Positions 1-10,862 of a DNA stretch of 64,000 nt are shown here, piece by piece; positions within the stretch are counted from its first letter, which is position 1; each line of letters opens with the position of its first letter. Origin of the DNA: Selaginella moellendorffii (Eukaryota > Streptophyta > Lycopodiopsida > Selaginellales > Selaginellaceae); NCBI RefSeq assembly GCF_000143415.4, contig NW_003314265.1, positions 1,694,446 through 1,758,445 of the forward strand. Reading direction: 5' to 3'. Under the pieces are notes generated by a model. The model was not told the origin of the DNA. It did not search any database and worked only from the letters and a program-made list of their open reading frames with translations. Position numbers and translations under genes: made by a program.

Positions 1-1914
1 CCAGCCTCGTGAATGCCCGGACAGGAACGGGAAAGACGCTGGTATATCTGGCTCCAATCGTCCATGGTTTACAAGCGCGTGAACCGAAAATCACTAGGAC
101 GGAGGGTACATTTGGTACGAAGAGTTCCTTCTCCTAGTTTGTTTTTCTTTTCTCGTTTGCTACTTTCAAGGTTGATGTTTTCACTGTCCACAGCTGTGAT
201 CCTCGTTCCAACGAGGGAGCTTTGCATCCAAGTATGTGGCGTAGCAGAGCAGCTTGTGCACCGTTTCCATTGGCTTGTTCCAGGCCACATTATGGGTGGA
301 GAAAACCGAGCGAAAGAGAAAGCGCGGCTGCGGAAAGGTGTGTTGAAGTCTCTTGTCTGGTCTTGAACTAAATTCCAGATTCTGGCTAGTCAGGTATCAC
401 CATTCTGATCGCTACACCCGGACGCTTGCTGGATCATTTGAAGAACACTGCGTCGTTTCAGTATGACTTTTTGCAATGGATTGTTTTTGACGAGGCGGAT
501 AGGTGGGAAGTTTCGTGATTTTGTTTCTCCTTCTAAAATACTGTCCTTCAGGTTATTAGACATGGGATTCGAGAAGGATATCAGAAGCATTCTCGATTTC
601 CTTGGTACGCACCAGCGTAATGGCAGCAAAAGGCAGCACGTTCTTTTATCGGCCACACTGAACGATAGAGTGAACAAGCTTGCCAAGATTAGTCTCTGCG
701 ATCCTGCTACCATAGGTTTGTCGTCAACGCCTCCTGAAGGAGCGCCGGACCTGGACACCAACGCTAATATTGAATACAGCATCTCGGATAAGCTGCAACA
801 GTGTGTTCTAAAAGGTTCTACACCAATTTTATTGTCTTTGCTTGGGTTCTAACATCTCCTCACGTGTCCGTAGTTTCAAGCAAGATACGTCTGGTCACAT
901 TGTTGGCTCTGCTAAGGCTGAAACTTTACAGCACAAAAGGCTCCTACAAGGTAAGCTTTTTGTCTCTCTAAATGTTTTGGTGATCATACAAATGTTTTTC
1001 CAGATAGTTGTCTTTTTCTCCACATGCGATGCAGTAGATTTTCACCATACTGTCATGAGCAGATTCTCCTGGGTCATGGACGACGGAAGCTCCATGCGGG
1101 GGAGATTTTTGGATTGCGACATATTTAAGCTGCACGGCAATGTCGAACAGAGGGAACGAACGGACACGTTTCACAAGTTCTCGCAGGCTGAAAGGGCCCT
1201 GCTCCTGTGCACGGACGTCGCTGCACGGGGACTTGATTTTAAGGGGCTTAGTTTCATAGTGCAATATGATCCTCCAGGTGAACCTGTAGATTACGTGCAC
1301 AGGTAAGTTATCGTGCATTTCAAGGCCTTTCTACGCTACTAATGCTTGTAATCGCAGAGTTGGAAGAACTGCCAGGCTTGGTAGGAAAGGTGAAGCAGCT
1401 TTGTTTCTACAACCGTGTGAAGCCGAGTACGTTCAAGAACTGCGCAAGCATGGCGTGGTTCTGAAGGACCTCGACACTCGTAAGGTTCTGGATTCTATCT
1501 ACACCATTTCTCAGAAAAGGAGCTTTGCAAGCGTCGACGTTGCAGAAATGCATCCAGCAGCTGCAGCCATGCAAACCGCTCTCGAGTCATTTGTCACGTC
1601 AGAGGTACAAACTCCAACTGGCCCTTTCCGTTTTGTTTTCTCATTTTTGAGTTTTCTTTCAGGGTGACCTCAAGCAGCTTGCAGTGAATGCATTTCGCTC
1701 TTCCGTGCGTGCGTATGCCGTCCATAGGGAGGGCTTGAGGAAAATCTTCCAGGTGAGAATGCTTCACCTGGGACACGTAGCCAAGAGCTTTGCTCTCCGC
1801 GACGCACCATCGGGCTTGTCCAAGTGCTCCGCGCAAAAGGCATCCAAGAGAATGAGAGCTGAAAAGAAGAGAGCCGGGAAAAAGAGGAGGCTCCACGCTG
1901 CCAAAATGGAATAG
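1..1914 (+). CDS. RH17: DEAD-box RNA helicase, DDX31/Dbp7 type (5' end outside window)
   Basis: ATP-dependent RNA helicase expected in the nucleolus for large-subunit rRNA maturation. The window opens inside motif I (ARTGTGKT). Eight exons can be followed in frame: 1-105, 194-337, 394-502, 552-814, 874-950, 1004-1302, 1358-1604, 1663-1914, with introns of about 50-90 bp. Visible motifs are PTREL (Ia), TPGR (Ib), DEAD (II, around 490), SAT (III, around 650), a TDVAARGLD block (V) and [13 protein letters not shown] (VI). The C-terminal part after motif VI and the lysine/arginine-rich tail ending at TAG 1914 fit the DUF4217 region of DDX31/Dbp7/DDX10-like helicases. Assignment to DDX31 rather than DDX10 is by remembered similarity. 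All splice sites and motifs are intact, unlike the copies at 4.8-7.4 kb. Confidence 0.85.
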
Positions 1915-2042
1915 AGAAGCGGTAGCTAAAGCTGCATTCTTTCGTGGACTAAAAATATCTATCAATCAATATATTTGAGTTTCTACTTATTGCCTAAGAT
2001 GAATAACGGTAAAGATAAACCTGCAACATATAGGGTTTAAGG

Positions 2043-4194
2043 ATGATAGGCCGCCGGCGCTCTGTTGTGGTGGCTTACCCGAGGCTACTGGATGGAACAG
2101 TGTACAATCTGGCCAGAGCGAGGGAAGCGCATGGGAATATGCAAAAGATCCCTTGGAAGGAGCTCTATGAGAAGCTCAAGGCGCCTGGGGAGGTGAGTTC
2201 GTTACCATATCCAGGCATAGGCGTGCCCCCTCGTAGACCAGGCGGGGATTTGAAGTTTGCAGCCAGGGAAGACATAGCTGGACTGTTCCGGGCATTCCTC
2301 CACGCTTGTAAACATCCAGGCCAAGGACATATAATCTACGTGACGGGACCAAAGGGTGTGGGGAAGAGCTGCTACCTGAGGGGACTTGCATGGCTGCTGT
2401 TCTTGAAAGCTCGCGAGGAGGGAAACATTAGAATCGTCTGCCTGTGGAGCATAGAATTCGGGTACACCACTTTATTGGCGCAGGTGAAAGACGCACTACG
2501 TTTCACTTATTGCCAGGCGCAAGATGTACTGCAAGAGATTGACAGTCTCGAGTCGCTGGAAGGCGTGGAGAAATTTCTGGATCAAAGGCTGGAGCTTAAA
2601 GAGAGATTCTACTTCATAGTTGATGGGGCTCAGGTTCTTGATACCGGCAAGGATCATCGAGCTGCCGTGGACATGCAGTTGTCGAGCTTGCTTCAGAAAG
2701 CGCACGTCTCTATTAAAGCACTGTCTCCTATGGGGGATTTCTCTCGCAAGCGTAAGGGTGATTCGTACTGGGTCCACTTCCAGCAGGGATTCTGGGGCGT
2801 AAGTACTTCGTTTATCTCTGGTTCCCTTAGCCAACCGATCATTCTTGCAGGAAGAGTATGGCGCTTACTTGAACCACGCATCCATTCTAGGCTGCTTTCC
2901 TCAGTGGCGGGAACAGATAGCATATTATGGTGGTGACCACCCTCTTTCGCTGTCTGTTTTGGACTCATCCTGCAGACTTCATGCTCGGAACCGTCTGACA
3001 AGCGAAGATGTTGATTTCGATGCCGTTTTCCGAGCCACTTTCCCGGTGCCTAGTGATGTGGAGATTGCCAACCTGCTAAAAGATAAGGATGAATGGGAGG
3101 AAGTGGTGAAGTTATTTGTTTCTTCAGCAGAAATGTCCAGCATCAGGGCTTTACTTGCGGACACACTTTTACGCTTGTCAACCGCCTGTCATTCACAAGT
3201 TAGCATGATGGAACAGGACATGAGGTTCGTAGTTGGGGATCCGAAATGTAACGATGCAGATTATGTAACTCCGTACATCAGGAGGATATACACTGAAGGG
3301 TTCAGGGAGGCAGAAGGCAGGACAGTATATGAGAAGACTGCATGGCATCACTATTGCAGGTACTTGCTTGATCAAGCCGGCCCCATAAACTGGGCTGAAA
3401 TGGGATGGCTTGTTGAAAACCTGGCTGCGGAAGTAATCAGCTGCAAGGGCCTGAATCTCAACGGTATGCATATCCGGACTGGTCAGACCCAAAGATTTGG
3501 TAGTGTTCCGGACTACAAGACGTGGATCTCTGAGGCAGAGACTGGAGGAATTATTTATTTCCTTCCGCTCACGTATAATTATCGCTCTATCGACGGGCTT
3601 ATCGTGTGGCAAGATGCTTCCGGAAATTTGCATCTTCTTGCCATCCAAGTGACTGTCAATGACGAGAAGCACCAGGCCAGCGCAGAGGAATTTATGTCTT
3701 TCAACAGCATCATAAATTGGATACCGGAGGAGCACCTAAGCAAATGGGAGTTGCATTTTGTCTTCCTTTGTACGCGAAGCTTGCCAGTGAAACCGGTGCC
3801 AGAATGCCTGAAACCAATGAGGAGCAGTGGATGCTATGGTAATGTCAAGTACTCATTGCACACCGTCTCGTTTCAAGACGCTTTCACAGGCTCGGTTAGC
3901 AGCGACATTGGGCAGACGCTGAAAGAAGTTGCTGCTAAAAGATACGAGGCGTTACAAGAAGGAGCGGAGAAAGAAGCCGAAGCTGAAACTAAGGCTATAG
4001 CAGATGCAGTGGCTGCTGGACCATCGCTCGGAACACCACAGGTTGTGGCCTTTATTCAAGGTATTCTCTCCAAGTCGGAATTCACAAAACAGAAGCTGGA
4101 GAACCTTGCCAAACATCACAACATTGCAGTATCTTCGTCAGACACAAAGCCAACTTTGATTTCGAAGATTTGTGGAGGGGTCTCGGAACTTTGA
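2043..4194 (+). CDS. Crinkler/RHS-like P-loop NTPase with REase-like nuclease and SAP-like C-terminus
   Basis: Two exons (2043-2798, 2851-4194) joined across a 52-bp GT-AG intron give 699 aa without interruption. Residues 101-109 are a Walker A loop (TGPKGVGKS); FYFIVDGAQ near residue 190 looks like Walker B. In the C-terminal half a conserved Asp (about 500, in SIDGLIVW) is followed by an IQVT motif (about 517-520) and a KH pair. This D...hQhT arrangement is, from family knowledge, that of the restriction-endonuclease-fold domain of Crinkler (CRN) and trypanosome RHS proteins. Residues about 650-695, after an Ala/Glu-rich helix, resemble a SAP DNA-binding motif. No signal peptide is visible. 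The start at 2043 is the first ATG of the frame and only 128 bp past the helicase stop. Biological role is unknown; the family includes effectors and mobile-element-related proteins. Confidence 0.6.
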
Positions 4195-4823
4195 TGTTCT
4201 ATATTATACTTGGAATAATGAGCCAACATTTCTTAGTTAGTTACTTAAACATTGGTAGCTAGAGCTCTTAGCAAGCCAGTAAACCTGGACAAACTGGCAG
4301 TTACCTTCGGAGGAACCTTTCTTGAAAACGCTGAAGGAGAAGGCACTTAAAGCTTTTGGAATTTACAAACACCGAGTTCCTCGCTCCAATCCTCCAAACT
4401 CGCATGTGGAGAGGACAGATCGAGTGGAACTTGAGGTTTTTGTGTTGCATAAAATATCCACAATGAGATCCAGCCTTGTTGTTGTGAGCTTGCTTCGGCC
4501 TTAGTGTGTTGGCTTGTTTGTTATGGCTGTTTTGAACTTCAATATACTTTGTCTTGTTTGTGCTTGCATGCTGTTGGTGACAATTTTAAGGAAGTACCTG
4601 CCTAGCTGTTGAAGTCGAGCCCTAGCCTCCACTTTGCAGCCACAAGATCAAGCAGAAGCTCGATCCACATGCTCTCCGCCCTCTTTCTGCTAGCAGCGAC
4701 TTCATGCTTGATCGCTGCACCCTTCATCTCCACGTTTCTGACCCCCTCGGCAAGCAAGTGCATCTCGTCTCTCGCTTCAAGCCCGCAAGCTGGTCTCGTG
4801 GAACAGCACGTCCTCGAGCTCAG
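4195..4823. other. Intergenic; possible gene scrap at 4602-4820
   Basis: This holds the likely 3' UTR of the Crinkler-like gene. On the minus strand at about 4602-4790 an open frame encodes a charged, helix-like stretch (LEARDEMHLLAEGVRNVEMK and onward) with coding-like composition. It ends abruptly where the helicase-derived sequence starts (4824). I do not recognise it; it may be a scrap of a coiled-coil gene brought in with the rearrangement. Confidence 0.25.
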
Positions 4824-5725
4824 CAGCTGTGATCCTCGTTCCAACGAGGGAGCTTTGCACCCAAGTATGTGGCGGAGTAGCTTGTGCACCAGTTATACTG
4901 GCTTGTTCCAGGCCACATGATGGAAAAAACCGAGCGAAAGAGAAAGTCGCGAGGTGTGTTAAAGTTCTTTGTTTGGTCTTGAATTAAATCCCAGATTCTG
5001 GCTAGTCACGTATCACCATTCTGAGCGCTACTTGCTGGATCATTTGAAGAACACGGCGTCGTTTCAGTATGCTTTTTTGCAATGGATTGTTTTTTATGGG
5101 AAATGTTTTTCTCCTTCTAAAATTCTGTCCTTCAGGTTATTAGACACGGGATATCAGAAGCATTCTCGATTTCCTTGGTACGCACCAGCGTAATGGCAGC
5201 AAGAGGCAACTTTTATCGTTCATTTATCGGCCACACTGAACGGCAGTGAACAAGCTTGCCAAGATTAGTCTCTCTCCTACCATACTACGCACCAACGCTA
5301 ATATTGAATACACCAAAAAGGTTCTACAGTGTATTTTATCGTCAAGCAAGATACGTCTGCAATGCCAGTGCTGCCATGAGCCAAATGAAGGTTTGGATTT
5401 TTTCTGGGCGTGGCTCTGCTAAGGGCTTCTACAGCTAACTTTTTAGTTTCTAAAATTTTCGTATGGACGATGATAGGTCCATGCGCGGGAGATTTTTGGA
5501 TTGCGACGTATAAAGCTACAGGGCAATGTCGAAGAGAGGGAATGAGGACACGTTTCACAAGTTCTCGCAGGCTCAAAGGGACCTGCTGCTGTGCACGGAC
5601 GTCGCTACACGGCGGCTCAGCTTCATAGTGCAATATGATCCTCCAGGTGAAGCTGTAGAGTACGTGCACAGGTAAGGTATCGTGCACTTCAAGGTCTTTC
5701 TACGCTACTAATACTTGTTGCAAAG
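4824..5725 (+). pseudogene. Decayed copy of DDX31-like helicase, exon 2 to intron 6
   Basis: The sequence aligns by eye with 191-1345 of the intact helicase, introns included, so it is a DNA-level duplicate and not a retrocopy. Damage is plain: the acceptor of intron 2 is changed (tcag to tcac near 5010), the TPGR codons are missing, and the DEAD codons are deleted where the copy jumps to ttttttatggg near 5095. The SAT region carries a short insertion and several exon parts have lost blocks. It retains the VHR codons and the following donor at about 5670 and runs out shortly after 5720. Confidence 0.85.
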
Positions 5726-6419
5726 TTACTTTCGTCCGTGTTGGATCTGCAAGCCAAGGATCATTAGCTTCACGAGGAAAAAGAAAAAGTCTGAGTCAAT
5801 ACAAACCGGAACCAGTACCGTGCACGTCCTGTGCTTGCTTCCTCGAACTTCATCCTTTCTTCTTCTTGTCGAGCTTCTTTCAGTCGAGCTTCTTCTTCTT
5901 TCCTTTCTAACTCCTCAGCGTCAGCCAGCGAAACCTCTCCAGGGCTAGTAAATCTCCTGCCTTTTTGGAGAGTGGTCCTGTTCTTCATAATCGTCTGAAC
6001 GAGTTGTTACGTTTTCTCAGCTACCATGCTGTCTTGCATACTTGCCCACATCTATGTGCTTCTCGGCTGGGGTTGCGAGACCTGGGCTCTTGACTCGATT
6101 CCCATCCATGGATATTGCCCACATCGCATCGTAGAGCGTCGCGGAAGTCTCAGCTCCTCTCTCCTCGCTCCTGCTCCCTCCCCACTCCAAGCTCCATGCT
6201 CCTCGCTCCACCGAGCTCCAGACTCGTCGCCCGCTCCGGCGTGGGCTTGCTAGATTTTGTTGTGGTGCCGAATGGCTTGCGTCTTGCTCTTCAGACCGAG
6301 GATGCTTGCGATTTTTGTCTCGTCTCTTGGCGCGGATGAGTGGAGTGAGAACGTGGCGGTGATTTTTGAAATTGTGAAGTCCGGTTATGGCCTCTCGGCT
6401 CTCTGTGTCGCAATGCAAA
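5726..6419. other. Intergenic; Glu/Arg-rich open frame on minus strand
   Basis: No convincing gene. A minus-strand frame at 5770-5988 is rich in Glu, Arg and Lys (AEELERKEEEARLKEARQEE), as in a coiled coil, but the plus strand is simply a CT-rich tract. It could be a scrap of a coiled-coil gene or a chance product of low-complexity sequence. Confidence 0.2.
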
Positions 6420-6551
6420 CATCAACGTTGGCAGAAAGAAAACCAAAAACTCTTCGTACCAAATGTACCGGTTTTCGGTTTATGCGCTTGTAAACCGAAG
6501 CCAAAAATACCAGCGCCTTTCCCGTTCCTGTCCGAGCATTCAGAAGGCTGG
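6420..6551 (-). pseudogene. Inverted fragment of helicase exon 1 and start of intron 1
   Basis: Reverse-complemented, this matches window positions 1-130 of the helicase, including the motif I region (gctcggacaggaacgggaaa) and the beginning of intron 1 (ggtacatttggtacgaagag). Internal deletions remove part of the codons after motif I, so it cannot code. It lies in opposite orientation to the larger copy at 4824-5725. Confidence 0.8.
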
Positions 6552-6954
6552 TAAAACCTCAAGAAACATAGAATAACACTCGCGGATCTCTCCCGCAAAG
6601 AAGTACTAGAAGTCGGATATTGGAACCCAATAGCTCCTCCGCTGTTGTGTTGCCTTACTGGTTCCAAGCCGAGATCGCATGAAAAACTGTAAATTCAAGT
6701 GGTTCTTGTTGAAAAAAATTTGCTTTTTGGTGTTAAGATTTGCAGGTCAGCTTTGAGAGGTTGGGCACTTACTTAATGCTATCCTCTAGACCCTGGCCAT
6801 AAAGATTTAGCCTGAAAAACCACACAGTCTAAATCAGCCAGAGCAGTCAAGGGTCATTTGGAAGTAGTTGGCTAAGAACTTTACCATTTGAAACCATGGC
6901 ACAATCTTGCATTCGTGTAGCAAGAAACCTATTCAACCATAGAAAATGATATTC

Positions 6955-7391
6955 TTTTGAGCTCTCATTCTCTTGGATGCCTTTTGGGCGGGGCAAGTGG
7001 ACAAGCGTGATGAGCAAAACTCTTGCTACATGTCCCAGCTCAAGCATTCTCACCTGGAAGATCGTCATCAAGCTCTCCCTATGGATGGCATACGCACAGA
7101 AGAGCGAAATGCATTTATTGCAAGCTGCTTGAGATCACCCCGAAAACACACTCAAAGATAAGCCAGAAAAATGGAAAAGGAGTCGTGTCGAGTTTGTACC
7201 TCGAATGACTCGAGAGCGGTTTGCATGGCTGCAGCTGCTGGATGCATTTCTGCAACCTCGACGCCTGCAGATCTGAGAAAGAAACTTACGAGGGTGGAGG
7301 TCCTTCAGCCCCACGCCATATGTGCTTCCGCACATATGTTCTCAGTTCTTGGAGGTACTCGGCTTCACGCGGCTGTGGAACAAAGTTGCTT
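6955..7391 (-). pseudogene. Inverted fragment of helicase exons 7 and 8
   Basis: Reverse-complemented, this matches about 1390-1867 of the helicase (the segment after motif VI, intron 7 and most of the last exon). The intron 7 acceptor has become ttttcgg in place of ctttcag, and the coding part carries deletions. It ends abruptly at 7391 against SAC3-like sequence. With the two other pieces, nearly every part of the visible helicase gene is present once more in this 2.6 kb, but scrambled and partly inverted. Confidence 0.8.
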
Positions 7392-8775
7392 CTCCTTTCT
7401 TGGCAGTTCTTCGACGTTTTTCGAGTCCCAAAGCAAGGACTCACCAAAGAAGAGTTGGACCGTTAAAAAACGCATCGAGTCTGCTTCCCAACAGCATCTG
7501 AAATAGTTTCTCCGGTTCTCAGAGCTAAGAATCCATGGGCGAGAACTATTTACTGGAAACTGGATTTCTGCATGTTCGTCCAAGGGACGAAGCAGTGAGC
7601 TTCCCGTGCAGTGGCTGAGGTCGAAGCTAATCGGAAATATGGACGTGCTACAGAAAACGAAGTAGCTCGCCATTGCGATATTGGTCTCGACAGAAGCTTC
7701 CAGCCAAGTATCAACATGGCAAACGCTCTCTTGTTCAAGGCTCGCCTCTAAGCAGGATGCGCAGCAAGCTACATTTGCTGGTGGATTCTCTTCCTACCGG
7801 GATCTCTGTGCAACTGTTGGTATTTTCCAACAGTGGGTTTGGATCGGACGAAGGCGATCTCAACAGAAGGCCGCCACCAGAAGAAGAGTTGCGCTGCTGC
7901 TTCAGCTACACAGATTGGACGGCGACAAGATCAGCAGCTGGATAGTTTTATCAACCACTGGGAAAAGCGAACACGGGTTCTACTGCAGTGAGACTCTAGC
8001 CAGGGGTATTGAGTGGCTCGCGACTTTAGCGCCGGCTCAGCCAGAGCTTCATGCTGTGGATCTCCGCGACTTGGTGGCAGAAAAGCTCTACTCTACGTTA
8101 AACTCGTCACGGGAAGAAACCAAAGCCAACGTAGCAGTCTCCAACAAAGCGCTCCAGGACACTACAGCGGAGGTGACAAACGCTGCCAGTACGAGTCCCA
8201 GTCACTGGCCTCCTCCCGACCTTTTGACTTTGCCGGAAGATTGGTATTAGACACTCCTCCCGCAGGCTGGAACAGCTTTGCGACTTTGCAGCCAATTCGC
8301 TGGAGCTCTGCCGACTGCCTCCCTTTCCTTGCCTTGACGAACCGCGTTCGCTCTAGATCTCTCACCATTGTCGGTGGAGGCAATCCTCGACTGCGTGAGA
8401 GCTCAATACAAGTCTCTACTGGCTCCGCTGGAAGTGTACCTGAGCAAGCTCGGCTACGAAGAACCGGAGGCTAACCGTTTCGCAGCCAGCATTTTGGATG
8501 GAGCAGTGCGGAAGGTGGCTCCCGGATCCTGGCGAAGGTGTTCCGGAGCATTTTCTGGACGAAGCTGATGCGTCTGAACAGCGAGCCTCTCCCAACGGTT
8601 TATCTCTTGTTCTTTCACAGAGACGAGGTAGGGGACTTCGAAAAGAGTCTCGTGTTTGTGTCTCGGCTCCAAGGTGGCGTCGAGGAATTTCTTCCAGTCC
8701 AGTCGCTGCTACCTGAGTGTTTTCATCCAGCCTTTTGGCCACTAGCCGCCTCTGGTTCCGTCTGAGGTAGCACTG
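7392..8775 (+). pseudogene. SAC3/GANP-like (TREX-2) C-terminal gene fragment
   Basis: Coding-like segments occur in more than one plus-strand frame: a tract with NPWARTIYWKLDF (about 7530), one with KLHLLVDSLPTGISVQLLVF (about 7770), and after a frame change near 7900 one with SSWIVLSTTGKSEHGFYCSE followed by LARGIEWLATLAPAQPELHA (about 7935-8060). The order WKL..., LLVFSN..., FYC.E.L..GI.WLA...P.QP.L... resembles, from memory, the C-terminal part of plant SAC3B/GANP mRNA-export proteins. A further frame at 8380-8760 may continue it. Stops and frame changes without clear splice sites suggest a dead fragment; a gene with unresolved introns is the alternative. Confidence 0.4.
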
Positions 8776-9180
8776 TCTCTTCTTCGTCCCTGGCCTTCGG
8801 GAGTAGACTCAAAAGCTCGAGCTCACTGCTGGTTCCACAAAACTCACAACCCTTTCCTGGATCGACTCGGGGACGTAGCTGCTCGTGCTCATGCCAGAAG
8901 GGATCGGCTTGGACGTTTTGGAAGTGACGAGCCCGAGGTCTTCAAGCTCGGGCAGCTACAAGAGGTTTAACGAGCTCTTGAGTAGCTGCCACAGCGCCCA
9001 AACACTCGTCTCTGGGAAGCTTACAAGTTACTTTGGCGTTTTTTGACAGAACTTGTAAATGTATTCATTTCTTTTCAAGGAAACCACAGAGTGCTTTGTG
9101 TAGATTGTCTCGTTTTGCCACTACCCATCGTTAGCTGGCCCTGGAACGTTGTTCAATGTCACCGTTGCAAAAACAAAAGG
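8776..9180. other. Intergenic, nothing recognised
   Basis: Mixed-composition sequence between the SAC3-like fragment and the composite repeat. I see no long frame, RNA gene or terminal repeat here. Confidence 0.5.
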
Positions 9181-10640
9181 AAGTTATAAAGAAAACTAAA
9201 GAGAACATGAACCTGGGGTTGAAGCCTTTCAGTTCGTTGAACAAACATTTTGGTTAGAACAAACAGCTCACGAACCTGTTGAACTTCGACTTCCATATCG
9301 TTGGACAGCCAGAGTTTTCATGATCGTTCTTTTCATTGAGGTTGGACCATTGTCATGTACGTCTTTAACTGGATTGAAGTCAGAAGATTGCAGATGCCCA
9401 ACGTTGTTTCTCAGCTCGCAAGTCTTGCGTTGAGCGCAGCAGCAACATTGCTGACAATCTTTCCAAAATGTTGACACAGAATCTCTCCAATCTCGTAGCA
9501 TTTTTCTTCTTGGACACAGCGTTTTTTAGTTCTTATCGTGGTTGAGCAGCACCAACATGTCACTTGTCTTTTTTAAGTTTCCCTTCGCGTTGAGAGTTCC
9601 TTGGACCATTGTTTTGCACTTAGCTTGTTTGAGTTGTTTGATCGAGCATATCATCTTAACTTGGACTGTGTCACTGGCTCCCTTTTGTTGCGTTGAGCAT
9701 AACATTGAAAAGAAAGAGCGTCTTCAAACGTTGACACGAATTCTTGATCGCCTCTAGCCTCTCTTTTATCGTTGATCATTCTAGAGAATACATCTTAACT
9801 CGTTGCAAGCAAACTTACCTTGCAAGGGAGGTGGAGAGGTGCAAGAGTGGACGGGGCCGGTCAAGGATCAGCGACGGATCATGATTGTTGTTTTCATTGA
9901 GGTTGGACCATTGTCGTGTAGAACTTCAGCAGTTCTGCAGATCGCAGTTTCCCAACGTTGTTTCTCAGCTCGCAGGTCTTACGTTGAGCGCAGCAACAAC
10001 ACAACTCAAAGCTCCAAAACGCTGACACAAAATCTCTCCAATCTAGTAGCATTTTTCTTCTTGGCACACACTGTGTTTCAGTTCTTATCGTCGTTGAGCA
10101 GCACCAGCATGTCACTTGGCTTCTTCATCACAAGAAATTAGAACAAATCGAAACACACGCGAACCTGGCAACGTGAAACCAAGTATCGTTGATCGTTACT
10201 TTTGTTCATATTCAAACAGCGTTGTCCACATCAGTGAGTTTCCCTTCGCGTTGAGAGTTCCTTGGCCCGTTGTCTTGCACTTTGCTTGTTTGAGTTGTTT
10301 ATTGTGTCACTGGCTCCCTTTTGCGTTGCAATCGAAAAGAGGTGTCTTCAAGCGTTGAGAGTTTCAACACGATTTCTTGATCGCCTACGTCTTAGCTCGT
10401 TGCAAGCAGCTTCGCTTTCCAAATCTCTGTCTTACTCGCTTATTGCTAAAGCCCTACTTACCTTGCGAGGGTGGAGAGAGGCGAAGCGGCCTACCTTGAG
10501 CTCCGATCAATGGGCAGAGTGGAAGGGTCCAACCCCAACCCGTCCGTGACATCCACCGCCTTTATCAACGATGAACCCTAAACTTAAGCAAAGTACCCAG
10601 GACAAAAAGGGGCAGTTCTCAATTAATGAGCTACTTAATT
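9181..10640 (-). repeat. Composite repeat, copy 1 (minus orientation)
   Basis: The reverse complement is homologous to 37620-39780. It contains at least two units of about 565 bp, each carrying the conserved block ttgagcagcaccaacatgtc (near 9543) or ttgagcagcaccagcatgtc (near 10094), plus blocks such as gttggaccattgtcatgtac. Read on the minus strand, it begins near 10640 with a leader (aagtttagggttcatcgttg) and contains a ctcgcaaggtaag splice-donor-like motif. No protein is evident. Not recognised as a known transposon family. Confidence 0.75.
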
Positions 10641-10862
10641 ATTCGATCTGGTGCATCATCAGAAGAATGTGGGGCAGTCGCGGTATGCCACAGAAGGAGA
10701 TCTTTGATAGAATGCTATCCCCCCTCAAGAATGTGAGGCATCATGTCTCGCCAGAAAAAAAATCGCATAACAATCGATTTTTGAAAAAATAAATTGAGCT
10801 GGTATATATGTGAAATCGTACTCGTGGCTTTCCATGAAATTAAAAAAACGGTTTACAAGCTT
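10641..10862. other. AT-rich spacer
   Basis: Short AT-rich stretch with runs of A between the repeat and the broken Crinkler-like gene. No gene seen. Confidence 0.5.

Noticed and set aside
4824-5725. A second functional helicase gene
   Set aside because: DEAD and TPGR codons are deleted and splice sites changed.
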